The notes beneath the pieces are model-generated. The model searched no databases and was not told the DNA's origin. It was given only the letters and a program-made list of their open reading frames with translations. Shown piece by piece: positions 13,615 to 21,753 of a DNA stretch of 23,547 nucleotides; position 1 is the stretch's first letter; each line of letters starts with the position of its first letter. Location of the stretch: NCBI GenBank assembly GCA_002420115.1, contig DIHK01000036.1, forward strand, positions 1-23,547, given 5' to 3'. This DNA comes from Nitrospira sp. UBA5698 (GTDB lineage: Bacteria > Nitrospirota > Nitrospiria > Nitrospirales > Nitrospiraceae). Made by a program: the position numbers and the translations under genes.

Positions 13615-15701
13615 ACGTCCCTCTCTTCTCTGACTCGATCCACCGGGGACCGATCAACGTAGCCCTCTGTTCTCTGGGCTCTTCCTTCTTCGCTCACAGG
13701 ACTTATCTTCTTCGAAGGGCCGTCTTCTCGTTCCACACCACTGACTCCCGTCTCAACCTTGTCGGTCCATTGCAGCTGGGCCACAAAGGCATCGACCAAC
13801 TTGTTCACGTCTTCAAGCGTCGGTGGGTCGCGCGGCACGACCGGCGGCAGGGTGGTGAGGTCCATTGCCAGCTTCGAGATGTCGATTGGCTCATCCAGTT
13901 GGACTGGACGCACCCGTCGCTCGACCAAGGCGCGATGAAGTTCCAGGTCGAGCCGGGGAATCTCCACGGACAGCTCCCGGCGCACGAAGGCTGCCTCCTC
14001 CAGTTCAGCTTGAGTCGGCATCCGTTTCCCGACTGCGGCGAGGGACGGACTGATGCGCTTTAACCGATCGATGAAGACCGGCTCGGCATAAAACCGGGCT
14101 TTGTCGCAGAGAATCGGCTTCGTATGCATCAGATTGATGATCGCCCGCTGGTCCCCGAGTTCCTTCACTTCCTGTGGCAGGAGTAGAGGCCGCGCCTGTT
14201 CCGAGCGGGTGGCACTGGATGAGGCTTGTTTGCCATTACTCCACCCAAGCGGTCGGCTCGTGCCGGTCGAGATCGCCTCGGCTGTATAGGTGCCGAGCAT
14301 CTGAGAGTAGTACTGTGCGTCTCGTTGTTCACGAGGCGCAAACAGGATCTGGCAGGCATGGTTCGTGACGAAGGTGCGCGCGTCCTTTTCGCCATAGACC
14401 GATTCGAGTTGTGAGAGGCTCTGAATGATCGGGAGCAGACGCAAATTGTAGCCGGCCATAAAGCCGACGGCTTTTGCGAGAATGTTGACCCGCCCGATGG
14501 AAGGGAACTCATCCAGAATCACGAGGCACTGGTGTTTCAAACGTGGATTCGTCGCGGGCAAGTCGACGGTGTTGTACTGAATCAGTTGGGAGAAGAACAG
14601 GTTGACCAGCAGCGCCGCATCGCTGAGCCGATTGGCCGGAATGCCGACATAAATCGACATCCGCTGGGCGCGCACCTGTTTGAGGTCGAAGTCCGTTGCA
14701 CTCGTCGCCGCATCGACGATGGGATTACTGAAGATGGTGAGGGGAGCCGTGAGGGTCGCGAGAATCCCCGCCATGGTATTCTCGCTGGTCGCGCAGAACC
14801 GGTACAGGGCCGCCGTACAGTCGTCGCTCAGCGGGGCCTCACCCTTGGCCCGTCTTGTAATGAAATCCTGCAGATAGTCCTTGATGGGCTGCCCCTTGCC
14901 AGAGGCCTGCCGCAGCACTTCCCCCAGACTGCAAGGCAGTGATGGAGTCTCCATGATAGAGAGGGTCAGTCCAAGAAAGAGATTGCGGGCGGACTCGTTC
15001 CAGAAGGCGTCCTTCACTTGTTCCGTTGGATACAGCACCTGAGCGATGGCGAGGATCTCGCCGACTCGCCGATTCGGATCGCGATCGACGCCATCCAATG
15101 CGTTCCAGCGATGGGTCTGGCCGTCGGTGCTAAAGGGATTGAACAGGTACACGTGATGGCCGTGCGCCTGTCGGAACTTCGACGTGTAGGCGAAGTTTTC
15201 CATTTTGATGTCCAAGACCACGACCGAGTCGTCGTAGTGGAGCAGGTTTGGGAGCACGATGCTCACGCCTTTGCCTGATCGAGTCGGCGCCGCCAGCAAC
15301 ACAAATTCCTGGCCCCCATAGACCAAGTATCGCCGCTCCATTTTTCCCACGATCACCCCACGCACTCCATAGAGCCCGGCCTGTTGGATTTCATCATGAG
15401 TGGCAAATCGCGCCTCGCCATGGAGCGGTTTCTTGTGATTGGTCAGGGACGCCAGCAGCAGCGCCGGGAGACCGAAACCGATGAATCCGCCGACTGCAGC
15501 GGAGAATTGCAGGCGCTTACGCTGAATCGGATCCTCCCGATAGGCTTGCCAGGAGTCGGGCCAGCTGGTCAGGGAGAGGTCCTCCGGCATCTGCTTGTTG
15601 GCGAGGGTGAAGACGGCACCGGCGAGGGCATCCGCTCCGCAGAGCCCGAGCGGGAGATAGAGCAACAAGGAGACGGCGATGCGCATGCTCTTACGTGACA
15701 T
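13611..15701 (-). CDS. virD4: VirD4/TraG-family coupling protein
   Basis: A 696-residue type IV coupling protein, an inner-membrane ATPase that brings the relaxase-DNA complex to the channel. Two membrane segments lie at about 7-32 and 66-86. Walker A is APTRSGKGVS at 138-147, followed by the typical DIKMENF, and Walker B is LVILDEF at 393-399. The TraG-like all-alpha region lies between, and IQSLSQLESVYGE is the usual motif after Walker B. A charged C-terminal tail of about 120 residues may bind substrates. GAGGAACCG precedes the ATG, and the gene starts 8 bases after virB11. Length is typical of the family. Confidence 0.95.
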   Translation of the reverse strand: MSRKSMRIAVSLLLYLPLGLCGADALAGAVFTLANKQMPEDLSLTSWPDSWQAYREDPIQRKRLQFSAAVGGFIGFGLPALLLASLTNHKKPLHGEARFATHDEIQQAGLYGVRGVIVGKMERRYLVYGGQEFVLLAAPTRSGKGVSIVLPNLLHYDDSVVVLDIKMENFAYTSKFRQAHGHHVYLFNPFSTDGQTHRWNALDGVDRDPNRRVGEILAIAQVLYPTEQVKDAFWNESARNLFLGLTLSIMETPSLPCSLGEVLRQASGKGQPIKDYLQDFITRRAKGEAPLSDDCTAALYRFCATSENTMAGILATLTAPLTIFSNPIVDAATSATDFDLKQVRAQRMSIYVGIPANRLSDAALLVNLFFSQLIQYNTVDLPATNPRLKHQCLVILDEFPSIGRVNILAKAVGFMAGYNLRLLPIIQSLSQLESVYGEKDARTFVTNHACQILFAPREQRDAQYYSQMLGTYTAEAISTGTSRPLGWSNGKQASSSATRSEQARPLLLPQEVKELGDQRAIINLMHTKPILCDKARFYAEPVFIDRLKRISPSLAAVGKRMPTQAELEEAAFVRRELSVEIPRLDLELHRALVERRVRPVQLDEPIDISKLAMDLTTLPPVVPRDPPTLEDVNKLVDAFVAQLQWTDKVETGVSGVEREDGPSKKISPVSEEGRAQRTEGYVDRSPVDRVREERDV

Positions 15702-15709
15702 CGGTTCCT

Positions 15710-16819
15710 CTACGCCTTCACCAGGGTGGCTTCTCCGAATCGCGCCACGAGTTTCGCGATCGGGTCATAGTGGACTTCCGCCACGTAGCGCTCTTTTCTG
15801 TTGGGCCGTCCGTCCTCGTCATAGTGATTCTGCGCGACCACATGAATGATCACGTCGATGGTCAAGGCCACCAGGCGCTTGAGGGTCGGCACATCGTAGG
15901 TCGCCGCCTGCTCGTGCTCTTTGCACATGAAGACGTAGCGTTCGGCTGCCAGGGCACAGGACTCTGCATGATAAGAGGTGATTGATCCACTGTGGCCAGT
16001 GGTGAGGAGTTTCAGGAAGTCGAAGGCTTCTCCACCGCGCAACTCCGCGAGGAGCACCCGGTCCGGCTTCATGCGGAGCGTGGAGGCAATCAACTCCGAC
16101 GGTGTGATGGTGGCCGCTCCCTGTCCTCCTTTGGCATACAAGAGATGCAGCCGGTTGCCGTGCTGGGGGAGCAACAATTCACGCACATCTTCGATCGTGA
16201 TGAGTCGTTCCTCTTGAGGGATTGATTGACAGATCGATTTCATGAGCGTGGTTTTGCCTGAGCCTGTGTCCCCCACGACGGCAATATTCTTTTTCGCCAG
16301 CACCGCCGCCTGAATGAACGAACCCAAGTGACGATCGGTCAGATACTGCACGAGCTGTCGCTCGGTGGAATCGAGCTCGGAAGCGCGACGGTCCAGCGCC
16401 GCCGCCTTGGCCCAGACATAGCGGCTAAAGGCGCCTTCCGCGTCATACTCAGCAAGCGTCTTGATCCAGGCGCTGGGCCGGCGGATCGAGATGGAGATGG
16501 TTCCCAGTTCCACCGCGGGCGGCAGCACGATCTGCACCCGTTCCCCATCTGGCAACATGGCCGAGAGAATCGGGTGGTGCGGGCCGATTTCTTGCTCGGT
16601 CGCCGTCGCGATGGCCGTGGCGAGTGCGGTCAATCGATCCAGGGTCAGGTCCGGTGAGCGGTGGTGCTGCCAGGTTGCGCCGACCTCGATGTAGACTTCC
16701 TGTGGCCGATTGACGACGATCTCGGTCGCGCCGGGGAGCGCGAGGTACCGCAGCAAGGGCCGTAACAACTCGCGCACCATCGTGTCGTGCGCGAGCAGAT
16801 CAGTGGGCATGCAGTTCAT
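15710..16819 (-). CDS. virB11: VirB11-family secretion ATPase
   Basis: A 369-residue traffic ATPase that forms hexamers on the cytoplasmic face and switches the channel between pilus assembly and DNA export. The N-terminal domain runs to about residue 120. The motor domain has Walker A GDTGSGKT at 183-190, the Asp box TIEDVREL near 208, Walker B RVLLAELRGGEA at 254-265 and the His box TGHSGSITSYHA at 274-285, all intact. The frame overlaps the end of virB10 by 20 bases; the starts at 16819 and 16810 both lie in virB10 and neither has a ribosome binding site, so translation is probably coupled. I kept the longer form. Confidence 0.95.
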   Translation of the reverse strand: MNCMPTDLLAHDTMVRELLRPLLRYLALPGATEIVVNRPQEVYIEVGATWQHHRSPDLTLDRLTALATAIATATEQEIGPHHPILSAMLPDGERVQIVLPPAVELGTISISIRRPSAWIKTLAEYDAEGAFSRYVWAKAAALDRRASELDSTERQLVQYLTDRHLGSFIQAAVLAKKNIAVVGDTGSGKTTLMKSICQSIPQEERLITIEDVRELLLPQHGNRLHLLYAKGGQGAATITPSELIASTLRMKPDRVLLAELRGGEAFDFLKLLTTGHSGSITSYHAESCALAAERYVFMCKEHEQAATYDVPTLKRLVALTIDVIIHVVAQNHYDEDGRPNRKERYVAEVHYDPIAKLVARFGEATLVKA

Positions 16820-18206
16820 AGACGGTGCTGAAATCCAGATCCCGCGCGACGAAGATGGTCCCGCGGTCGCCCTGGTTCTTGTAGAGCGTGGGTTTGATGT
16901 TGATGGTGGATTGGAGAATCAGTTCCGCCATGCGGTTCCCCGTCGTGGCGGAATGTTGATAGATTCCCAGACTCTGCGCTCCGCTGGTATTTGCCTGGGC
17001 CGCCGTCGCCAGACCGATTCCATCTTGGACGAGAGAGAGGAGAAAGGCCGCGCCCAGCCGGTCCCACCAATGGTTATCCACGACCCCCACTAATCCGGAG
17101 GTGCCGAGCGCATCGGCGGCGGGGGAATTGAGATTAATCACGACGCCCATTGGAGTTTTGACTCTGGTCCAGAGGAGAAAGAGGCGGCGCTGACCCTGTG
17201 CCATCGTCGCCCCATATTCGCCGACCGCTTCCGACCCTCGTTCCAACAGGATGACACGCCCATTGTCGCTGTACACATCGCTGTTGAAGACACAGGTCGC
17301 CATGCCGGCGACTTCATTGATCACCCGCACGGTCAAGGCACAGTCGATCGTTCGGCCTTTCGGTAAGATGAGATTGCGATCACCCAAGAGACCGGCTTGG
17401 ACTTTGGGGGTGTCCGATGGCGTTAGGAGCCCACCGATGGGACCAGCTCCGCTGGCCGGAGGACCGGGTGGCGCCGCGAGCCCGACGCTCGTCACGCCGA
17501 TCGACGGGCCGCTGGGTCCGCCCATGTAGCCGATCGACGATGGCGTCGAGCTTCCTGTGTCTCCCGTGCTGACGGGCATTGCTGATCCGCTCAATATGCT
17601 TCCGGACCCCGTGTCTGGCTGTTTCGCGCCGTTGAGGAGCTCGCGTACCAAGGAGATGGCCACGTCTGGTCCGGTTCCCGCTGGTTGAGTCCGGGGACTG
17701 TCCGACGCAGGGGAGTTCGTCACAAGGACCTCTCCACCGAACCGACTGGAAGAACGTCTGCTGAGAGATGGGTTGCCTTGAGTTGTGTCAGGAGCAAGTG
17801 CCAAGGCTCGGCTTCCGTCATCGAGTACTTTGTTGAGGGGTGATCGCATTGCCTGGTCAGCGGACGCGACAGACGACTGGCTGGTGGACCGCATGAGTGC
17901 GCCGGTGTGTTGAGATGCCAGGGGATCGAGATCCGTCTCAAAGACCCGCTTCAGTCCGACCTGAGCCGGTTTGTTCTCCACCTTCGCCGCCCGTTCTTCT
18001 TGTGTGGCTTCGGCCTTCCGCTTCGCACTCCACGTATTAGCCGCGAAGACGAGTCCCACTACGAGCACGATCGCCATCACCACCAAAAACGCCACGCGCG
18101 CCGCTGTCTCGTTCCTGCCACCGGCGTGACGGTTGACCGATACAATCCCATCGACGATGGGAGGCTTCTGCTCAGCTCGATTGCTTGATTCGTGTGATTG
18201 TTCCAT
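16800..18206 (-). CDS. virB10: VirB10-family channel protein
   Basis: A 468-residue protein spanning the envelope from inner to outer membrane. A short cytoplasmic part is followed by one membrane helix at about 37-56 (AFLVVMAIVLVVGLVFAAN), then a long Ser/Gly/Pro-rich periplasmic linker to about residue 265. The C-terminal TrbI/VirB10 domain contains LLGDRNLILPKGRTIDCALT, VFNSDVYSDNGRVILLERGS, the VVDNHWWDRLGAAFLLSLVQ helical antenna region, and the closing PTLYKNQGDRGTIFVARDLD. Such proteins relay energy from the ATPases to the outer-membrane pore. No strong ribosome binding site is visible; it begins nine bases after virB9. Confidence 0.95.
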   Translation of the reverse strand: MEQSHESSNRAEQKPPIVDGIVSVNRHAGGRNETAARVAFLVVMAIVLVVGLVFAANTWSAKRKAEATQEERAAKVENKPAQVGLKRVFETDLDPLASQHTGALMRSTSQSSVASADQAMRSPLNKVLDDGSRALALAPDTTQGNPSLSRRSSSRFGGEVLVTNSPASDSPRTQPAGTGPDVAISLVRELLNGAKQPDTGSGSILSGSAMPVSTGDTGSSTPSSIGYMGGPSGPSIGVTSVGLAAPPGPPASGAGPIGGLLTPSDTPKVQAGLLGDRNLILPKGRTIDCALTVRVINEVAGMATCVFNSDVYSDNGRVILLERGSEAVGEYGATMAQGQRRLFLLWTRVKTPMGVVINLNSPAADALGTSGLVGVVDNHWWDRLGAAFLLSLVQDGIGLATAAQANTSGAQSLGIYQHSATTGNRMAELILQSTINIKPTLYKNQGDRGTIFVARDLDFSTVYELHAH

Positions 18207-18215
18207 GTGTGTTTC

Positions 18216-19148
18216 TCAGCGCAGCGTCCTGGTGATACCCGAGACGGTGGTCCCCTCGATGGCGGGCACCCCGGTCTTGTCGTAAGCGTCATTCCAGATG
18301 CCGACCACGGCATCCCCTAAGCGCAAGACAAACTGCCGCCCCATCCGCTGCACCACGGCAAGGTCCTTCTCCATGTGGAAATTGATGCGAGTTTCTTCAC
18401 CCAACGGTGAGAAGTAGAAGATGGCGGGGATCTCACGATTGGGAGGGAACTGAAAATAGGTGAAGCGACCGTCATCGAACACGAGAGAAGGCGCGATATC
18501 GTCTCCTCCCGGGAGCACCTCCATTGAATAGGACCAATTGCGTGGTTCGGGCGTAAAGGAGTCCAACCGCTCGTGGAGGAGATCTGTCTTCTCACGAGCG
18601 TGCTTGGCACGATGGGCGGAGGCTTGCATCGCTGTCATGGCGGCCGGGCTGGTCGGGACGAGTGGGTGCCGGAAGATCACGCGGTACATCGGTTCATCTT
18701 TCCCATGCAGTTTCTGCCCGGCGTGCTGCTTCCTTCCGAGGCGATGGTCTCCCACGACGGTGAACTCCAGACTGTAGTCGCGTTTGTCCGTGCGGATCTC
18801 CAGATTGTTGTGCGTCGCTTGTTCTTTAGGTTTTACCCAGACCTGATTGGTGCCGACATCGGCCCTGATGCACCATTCTGCTTCCGATTTCGCACAGTCC
18901 GCGAGAAAGCCACTACCGGCGATGACGATGTGCTCGTCGTCTCCCAGCACGATGCGCGTGACGACGCCACGGCGGACCGTCACTTTGGTCACTTCGTCCT
19001 TCTGATAGGTCACGTACCGGACTCGTTGATCTCTGTCGCCCGGCACCGGAACCTCTGTCGCGTTCGACGGGGCTCCGGAACAGAGGACGGCAATGGTGAG
19101 CCATGCGGTGATCGACCCTGTATGTTGCTTCGTGTCGTGCATGATCAT
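18216..19148 (-). CDS. virB9: VirB9-family channel protein
   Basis: A 310-residue periplasmic/outer-membrane protein. The first 30 residues are a signal peptide (hydrophobic core ITAWLTIAVLCSG). The N-terminal beta domain carries VTKVTVRRGVVTRIVLGDDE and NQVWVKPKEQATHNNLEI, and the C-terminal domain ends with SLVFDDGRFTYFQFPPNREI, YFSPLGEETRINFHM and GIWNDAYDKTG, as expected for VirB9/CagX proteins that form the outer ring with VirB10 and usually VirB7. AGGAAAG precedes the ATG at 19148; a second ATG two codons later is an alternative. It begins eight bases after virB8. Confidence 0.93.
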   Translation of the reverse strand: MIMHDTKQHTGSITAWLTIAVLCSGAPSNATEVPVPGDRDQRVRYVTYQKDEVTKVTVRRGVVTRIVLGDDEHIVIAGSGFLADCAKSEAEWCIRADVGTNQVWVKPKEQATHNNLEIRTDKRDYSLEFTVVGDHRLGRKQHAGQKLHGKDEPMYRVIFRHPLVPTSPAAMTAMQASAHRAKHAREKTDLLHERLDSFTPEPRNWSYSMEVLPGGDDIAPSLVFDDGRFTYFQFPPNREIPAIFYFSPLGEETRINFHMEKDLAVVQRMGRQFVLRLGDAVVGIWNDAYDKTGVPAIEGTTVSGITRTLR

Positions 19149-19156
19149 GTTCTTTC

Positions 19157-19915
19157 CTATTTCTTCTCGACCATCGACAGGACCGAGGTCGGTGGCGTGA
19201 TCGTTCCGATTTCGGCGTCCACCCGATAGCCTGTCACTTTGTAGCCAAGCGGGTTCTGGATCAGATCCTTTTCCAGGCCCTTCATCGTATGGCGGTACTC
19301 GTAGGAGACCGTCGCGATGAAATACTGCGGCGGCTCCAGGCTGTGCGTATCGGTCCGCTTCACCTGCTTCTCAAACCGCACCGTGGCCTTCGGTCCGATC
19401 GCATCGCTGTGAACCGTGACACTCAAGACGTTCACGCGCCATTCGATGCCGGTCCCTAACTGCTTATCGCGGGCGTGCACGCCGTCGAAGAGGCTCGCAT
19501 AGTCCCGTCCGATCTCATCCGTACTCATCGCCAACACCTGGTCATAGTCGGCTTGAAGCAACCGATAGGAGTAGGACTCTCGCGCGATGACATATTTCTG
19601 CGTCCAATGTTTATCGAGCAGTTCTTGATAGCCCAGCACGGTCCGATCATCCGCCGCGCTCACAATCTCCACGTTGCCGGTGGCACGATCGATCGCAAAG
19701 ACATAGGGCACGGTGGTTTTGAAGGGAGCGAGACAGGCGAGGCCGATTCCCAAGATCACGGCCAGGGTGCAGGCAGTACCCGCGACCCACCAGGCCTTTC
19801 GCTCCGACGATTCCAATCGCAGCCGCCAGTCGCTATCCCAGTCGCGGCCTTGATCGTAGAATTGCGGTTCGTCCGCCGCGCTTACGAGTGAGGGGTCTGT
19901 CTGCTTCTCGGTCAT
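19157..19915 (-). CDS. virB8: VirB8-family inner-membrane protein
   Basis: A 252-residue bitopic inner-membrane protein. A cytoplasmic N-terminus of about 40 residues is followed by one membrane helix at about 42-62 (AWWVAGTACTLAVILGIGLA) and a periplasmic nuclear-transport-factor-2-like domain. Motifs typical of VirB8 are YVFAIDRATGNVEIVS, the KYVIARESYSYRLLQADYDQ helix, and RVNVLSVTVHSDAIGPKATV. The protein is an assembly factor linking VirB6, VirB5, VirB9 and VirB10. AAGGGA precedes the ATG. A 57-base gap separates it from virB5, too short for a further gene. Confidence 0.93.
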   Translation of the reverse strand: MTEKQTDPSLVSAADEPQFYDQGRDWDSDWRLRLESSERKAWWVAGTACTLAVILGIGLACLAPFKTTVPYVFAIDRATGNVEIVSAADDRTVLGYQELLDKHWTQKYVIARESYSYRLLQADYDQVLAMSTDEIGRDYASLFDGVHARDKQLGTGIEWRVNVLSVTVHSDAIGPKATVRFEKQVKRTDTHSLEPPQYFIATVSYEYRHTMKGLEKDLIQNPLGYKVTGYRVDAEIGTITPPTSVLSMVEKK

Positions 19916-19972
19916 CGTGTCTATCCCTTTGCCTTACGCTTCTAGCCTTCAACCTTCTGCCTACGAACAGGG

Positions 19973-20698
19973 CTACGGCGTCCAGGGAGTCATGTGATCG
20001 AAGGTCCGGGACGTGCCGGGCGCCAACATTTTCAGCACGCGTTCCTGCTGTTCCTGTTGTGCGGCTTTTTCTTCTGCCTCAATCATGGATTTCATCGTCA
20101 GAATGCGATTCGTGTCGTTACTCACCTGGGCCTGCTCGGCGGCGATCCGGCCATTGAGTTCCAGAATCCCTTTTTCGTCTTGGGTGTCATTAATGCGGGT
20201 CGTCAACGCCCGGATCTGCTGCATCCGTCCAAGCAACATTTGATAGGTGTTCGCGTAGTAGGCCTGACTTTGCGGCGTCTGGTTCAACATGTTTTGACAG
20301 ATCCGCAGCGCGTCTCCGGTCTTGCCCTCGCAGTTGTAGATCATGCGATTGTGACGGATGATCTGGGCAGCCGCGGTCAAGCCCTGAACCCCGCCGGACC
20401 GAATGGCGTGGTACACGGCGTTGACATCGGAGGGAACGACCCCGGCCAAGGTGAGGTTGTTCAAGAGACTGCCCATGTTGCGCGAGCCCATGATCGCGTG
20501 AATTTGCTGGTCGGCTTGGAGGATCTGTTGCTGCATCTGTTGGAACTGTTGTATCCAGGCGAGGGCCTGCACGATGGATTGCACGAGATTGGCCGTGTCG
20601 ATGACGGGAATCCCTCCAGCTTGACCTTTCGAAGTTGGACTCACGACGATCATCACGACGAATATCATTGCGATCAACACGCGTTTCATGCGGGACAT
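19973..20698 (-). CDS. virB5: VirB5-family minor pilus protein
   Basis: A 241-residue exported protein. The signal peptide is at about 1-27 (KRVLIAMIFVVMIVVSPTSK, cut near GQAGG). The mature part starts IPVIDTANLVQSIVQALAWI and continues as long, Gln-rich helices with coiled-coil character (residues 45-75 and 150-225), the fold of VirB5/TrbJ proteins that cap the pilus tip. Its place between virB6 and virB8 supports this. AAGGAG, located in the last codons of virB6, serves as its ribosome binding site, and the gap between the genes is three bases. Confidence 0.85.
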   Translation of the reverse strand: MSRMKRVLIAMIFVVMIVVSPTSKGQAGGIPVIDTANLVQSIVQALAWIQQFQQMQQQILQADQQIHAIMGSRNMGSLLNNLTLAGVVPSDVNAVYHAIRSGGVQGLTAAAQIIRHNRMIYNCEGKTGDALRICQNMLNQTPQSQAYYANTYQMLLGRMQQIRALTTRINDTQDEKGILELNGRIAAEQAQVSNDTNRILTMKSMIEAEEKAAQQEQQERVLKMLAPGTSRTFDHMTPWTP

Positions 20699-20701
20699 GC
20701 C

Positions 20702-21745
20702 TTACTCCTTTCGCGAGACGCTGTTGCGTAAGCGCTCTAACGAGGTCCGTTGATAGAGATCGCTCCCTGGCTGGGGTTTCCCGGGTGAGAGTGCACTCAA
20801 CAGGCGGGCCGCCCCGGTTCGGGGTCCACTCAGGGATCCGCCGGTAGCGGCCACCGCCAAAGGGACTAACCGACTCAGACCGGACGTGACCGTGTGCAAA
20901 AGCAGCATTCCACTCCTAGTCGCATCTCCTCCAGGGTTCCCCAAGGAAAGGCCTCCGGCCAAACTCGCTCCCAGCGACGCGACATGGAGCAAGACATAGG
21001 CGGCGGTGATGGAGAGAAACAGGAGACCGACGACATCTGCCAGAATCGAGGTGGTTGAATAGGCTTGGAGCACATGCAGACAGGCATTTCGCAGCAGGCT
21101 CGCGAGAAACGTGATCACCGCCATGATGAGGATGTTGGTAAAGACGGCGACCAGCGCACTGGAGAGCCAGTTCTCTGCATAGCGCTGCGTCACGGGAAAC
21201 ATCGCGCAGAAGATGAAGGCCGGCCCTACTGCGAGCAGCAGGGCGAGGCTCACTTTCGCGACGAGAAAGAGCCCCATCGCAACAAAGGCCATCACGATCG
21301 ACGCTGTGGCGCAGATTGCGCCTGCGATGAAGAGTGAGAATTGCGGGACCAATCCCGAACTCGCTTCGGTGAACAGCGTTTCCATGAGCGTTGTGAAGGG
21401 GTCCGCCATCTGGTCGATGGTCCCTCCTATGGAGAGGACTCCGCCGAAGGCGGACGCGAACGCTTCTTGAATCCCGTCCAATCCTTCTTTCACGAGACTT
21501 CGATATTGAGGTCCGTTCAACGTCAGCCCGGTGATGAGCGCCACGCGAAACCAGCGCCAGACGAGCGCGGTGACCGGTTCCTGGACATCGCCGCGCATGA
21601 CTTGGAAGCCGGTCCAGATCACATAGAGCGTCACGGCCGTCACCGCGACCGGTGTGAGCACTCCGATGATGGCATCGCTGGAGGTCACGACATAGTGGTC
21701 CAACGCGTTGTTCACCGACTGCTCGATGTAGGTCGCCATGCCCAT
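20702..21745 (-). CDS. virB6: VirB6/TrbL-family inner-membrane channel protein
   Basis: A 347-residue polytopic inner-membrane protein. Hydrophobic segments lie at about 22-47, 70-80, 130-165 (two closely spaced), 170-195, 200-225 and 235-265. The central WLSSALVAVFTNILIMAVIT block and the tryptophan-containing loop before it are typical of the VirB6/TrbL group, which forms the inner-membrane entry of the channel and contacts the DNA. The C-terminal 60 residues are polar and probably cytoplasmic. The start is the ATG at 21745 or the one two codons later; it begins eight bases after virB4, with a rather distant GGAG. Confidence 0.9.
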   Translation of the reverse strand: MGMATYIEQSVNNALDHYVVTSSDAIIGVLTPVAVTAVTLYVIWTGFQVMRGDVQEPVTALVWRWFRVALITGLTLNGPQYRSLVKEGLDGIQEAFASAFGGVLSIGGTIDQMADPFTTLMETLFTEASSGLVPQFSLFIAGAICATASIVMAFVAMGLFLVAKVSLALLLAVGPAFIFCAMFPVTQRYAENWLSSALVAVFTNILIMAVITFLASLLRNACLHVLQAYSTTSILADVVGLLFLSITAAYVLLHVASLGASLAGGLSLGNPGGDATRSGMLLLHTVTSGLSRLVPLAVAATGGSLSGPRTGAARLLSALSPGKPQPGSDLYQRTSLERLRNSVSRKE

Positions 21746-21753
21746 GGGATGCT

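Noticed and set aside
13605..14063. Plus-strand frames opposite the transfer genes, including this one of 152 codons
   Set aside because: Shadows of virD4 and its neighbours caused by GC-rich codon use.
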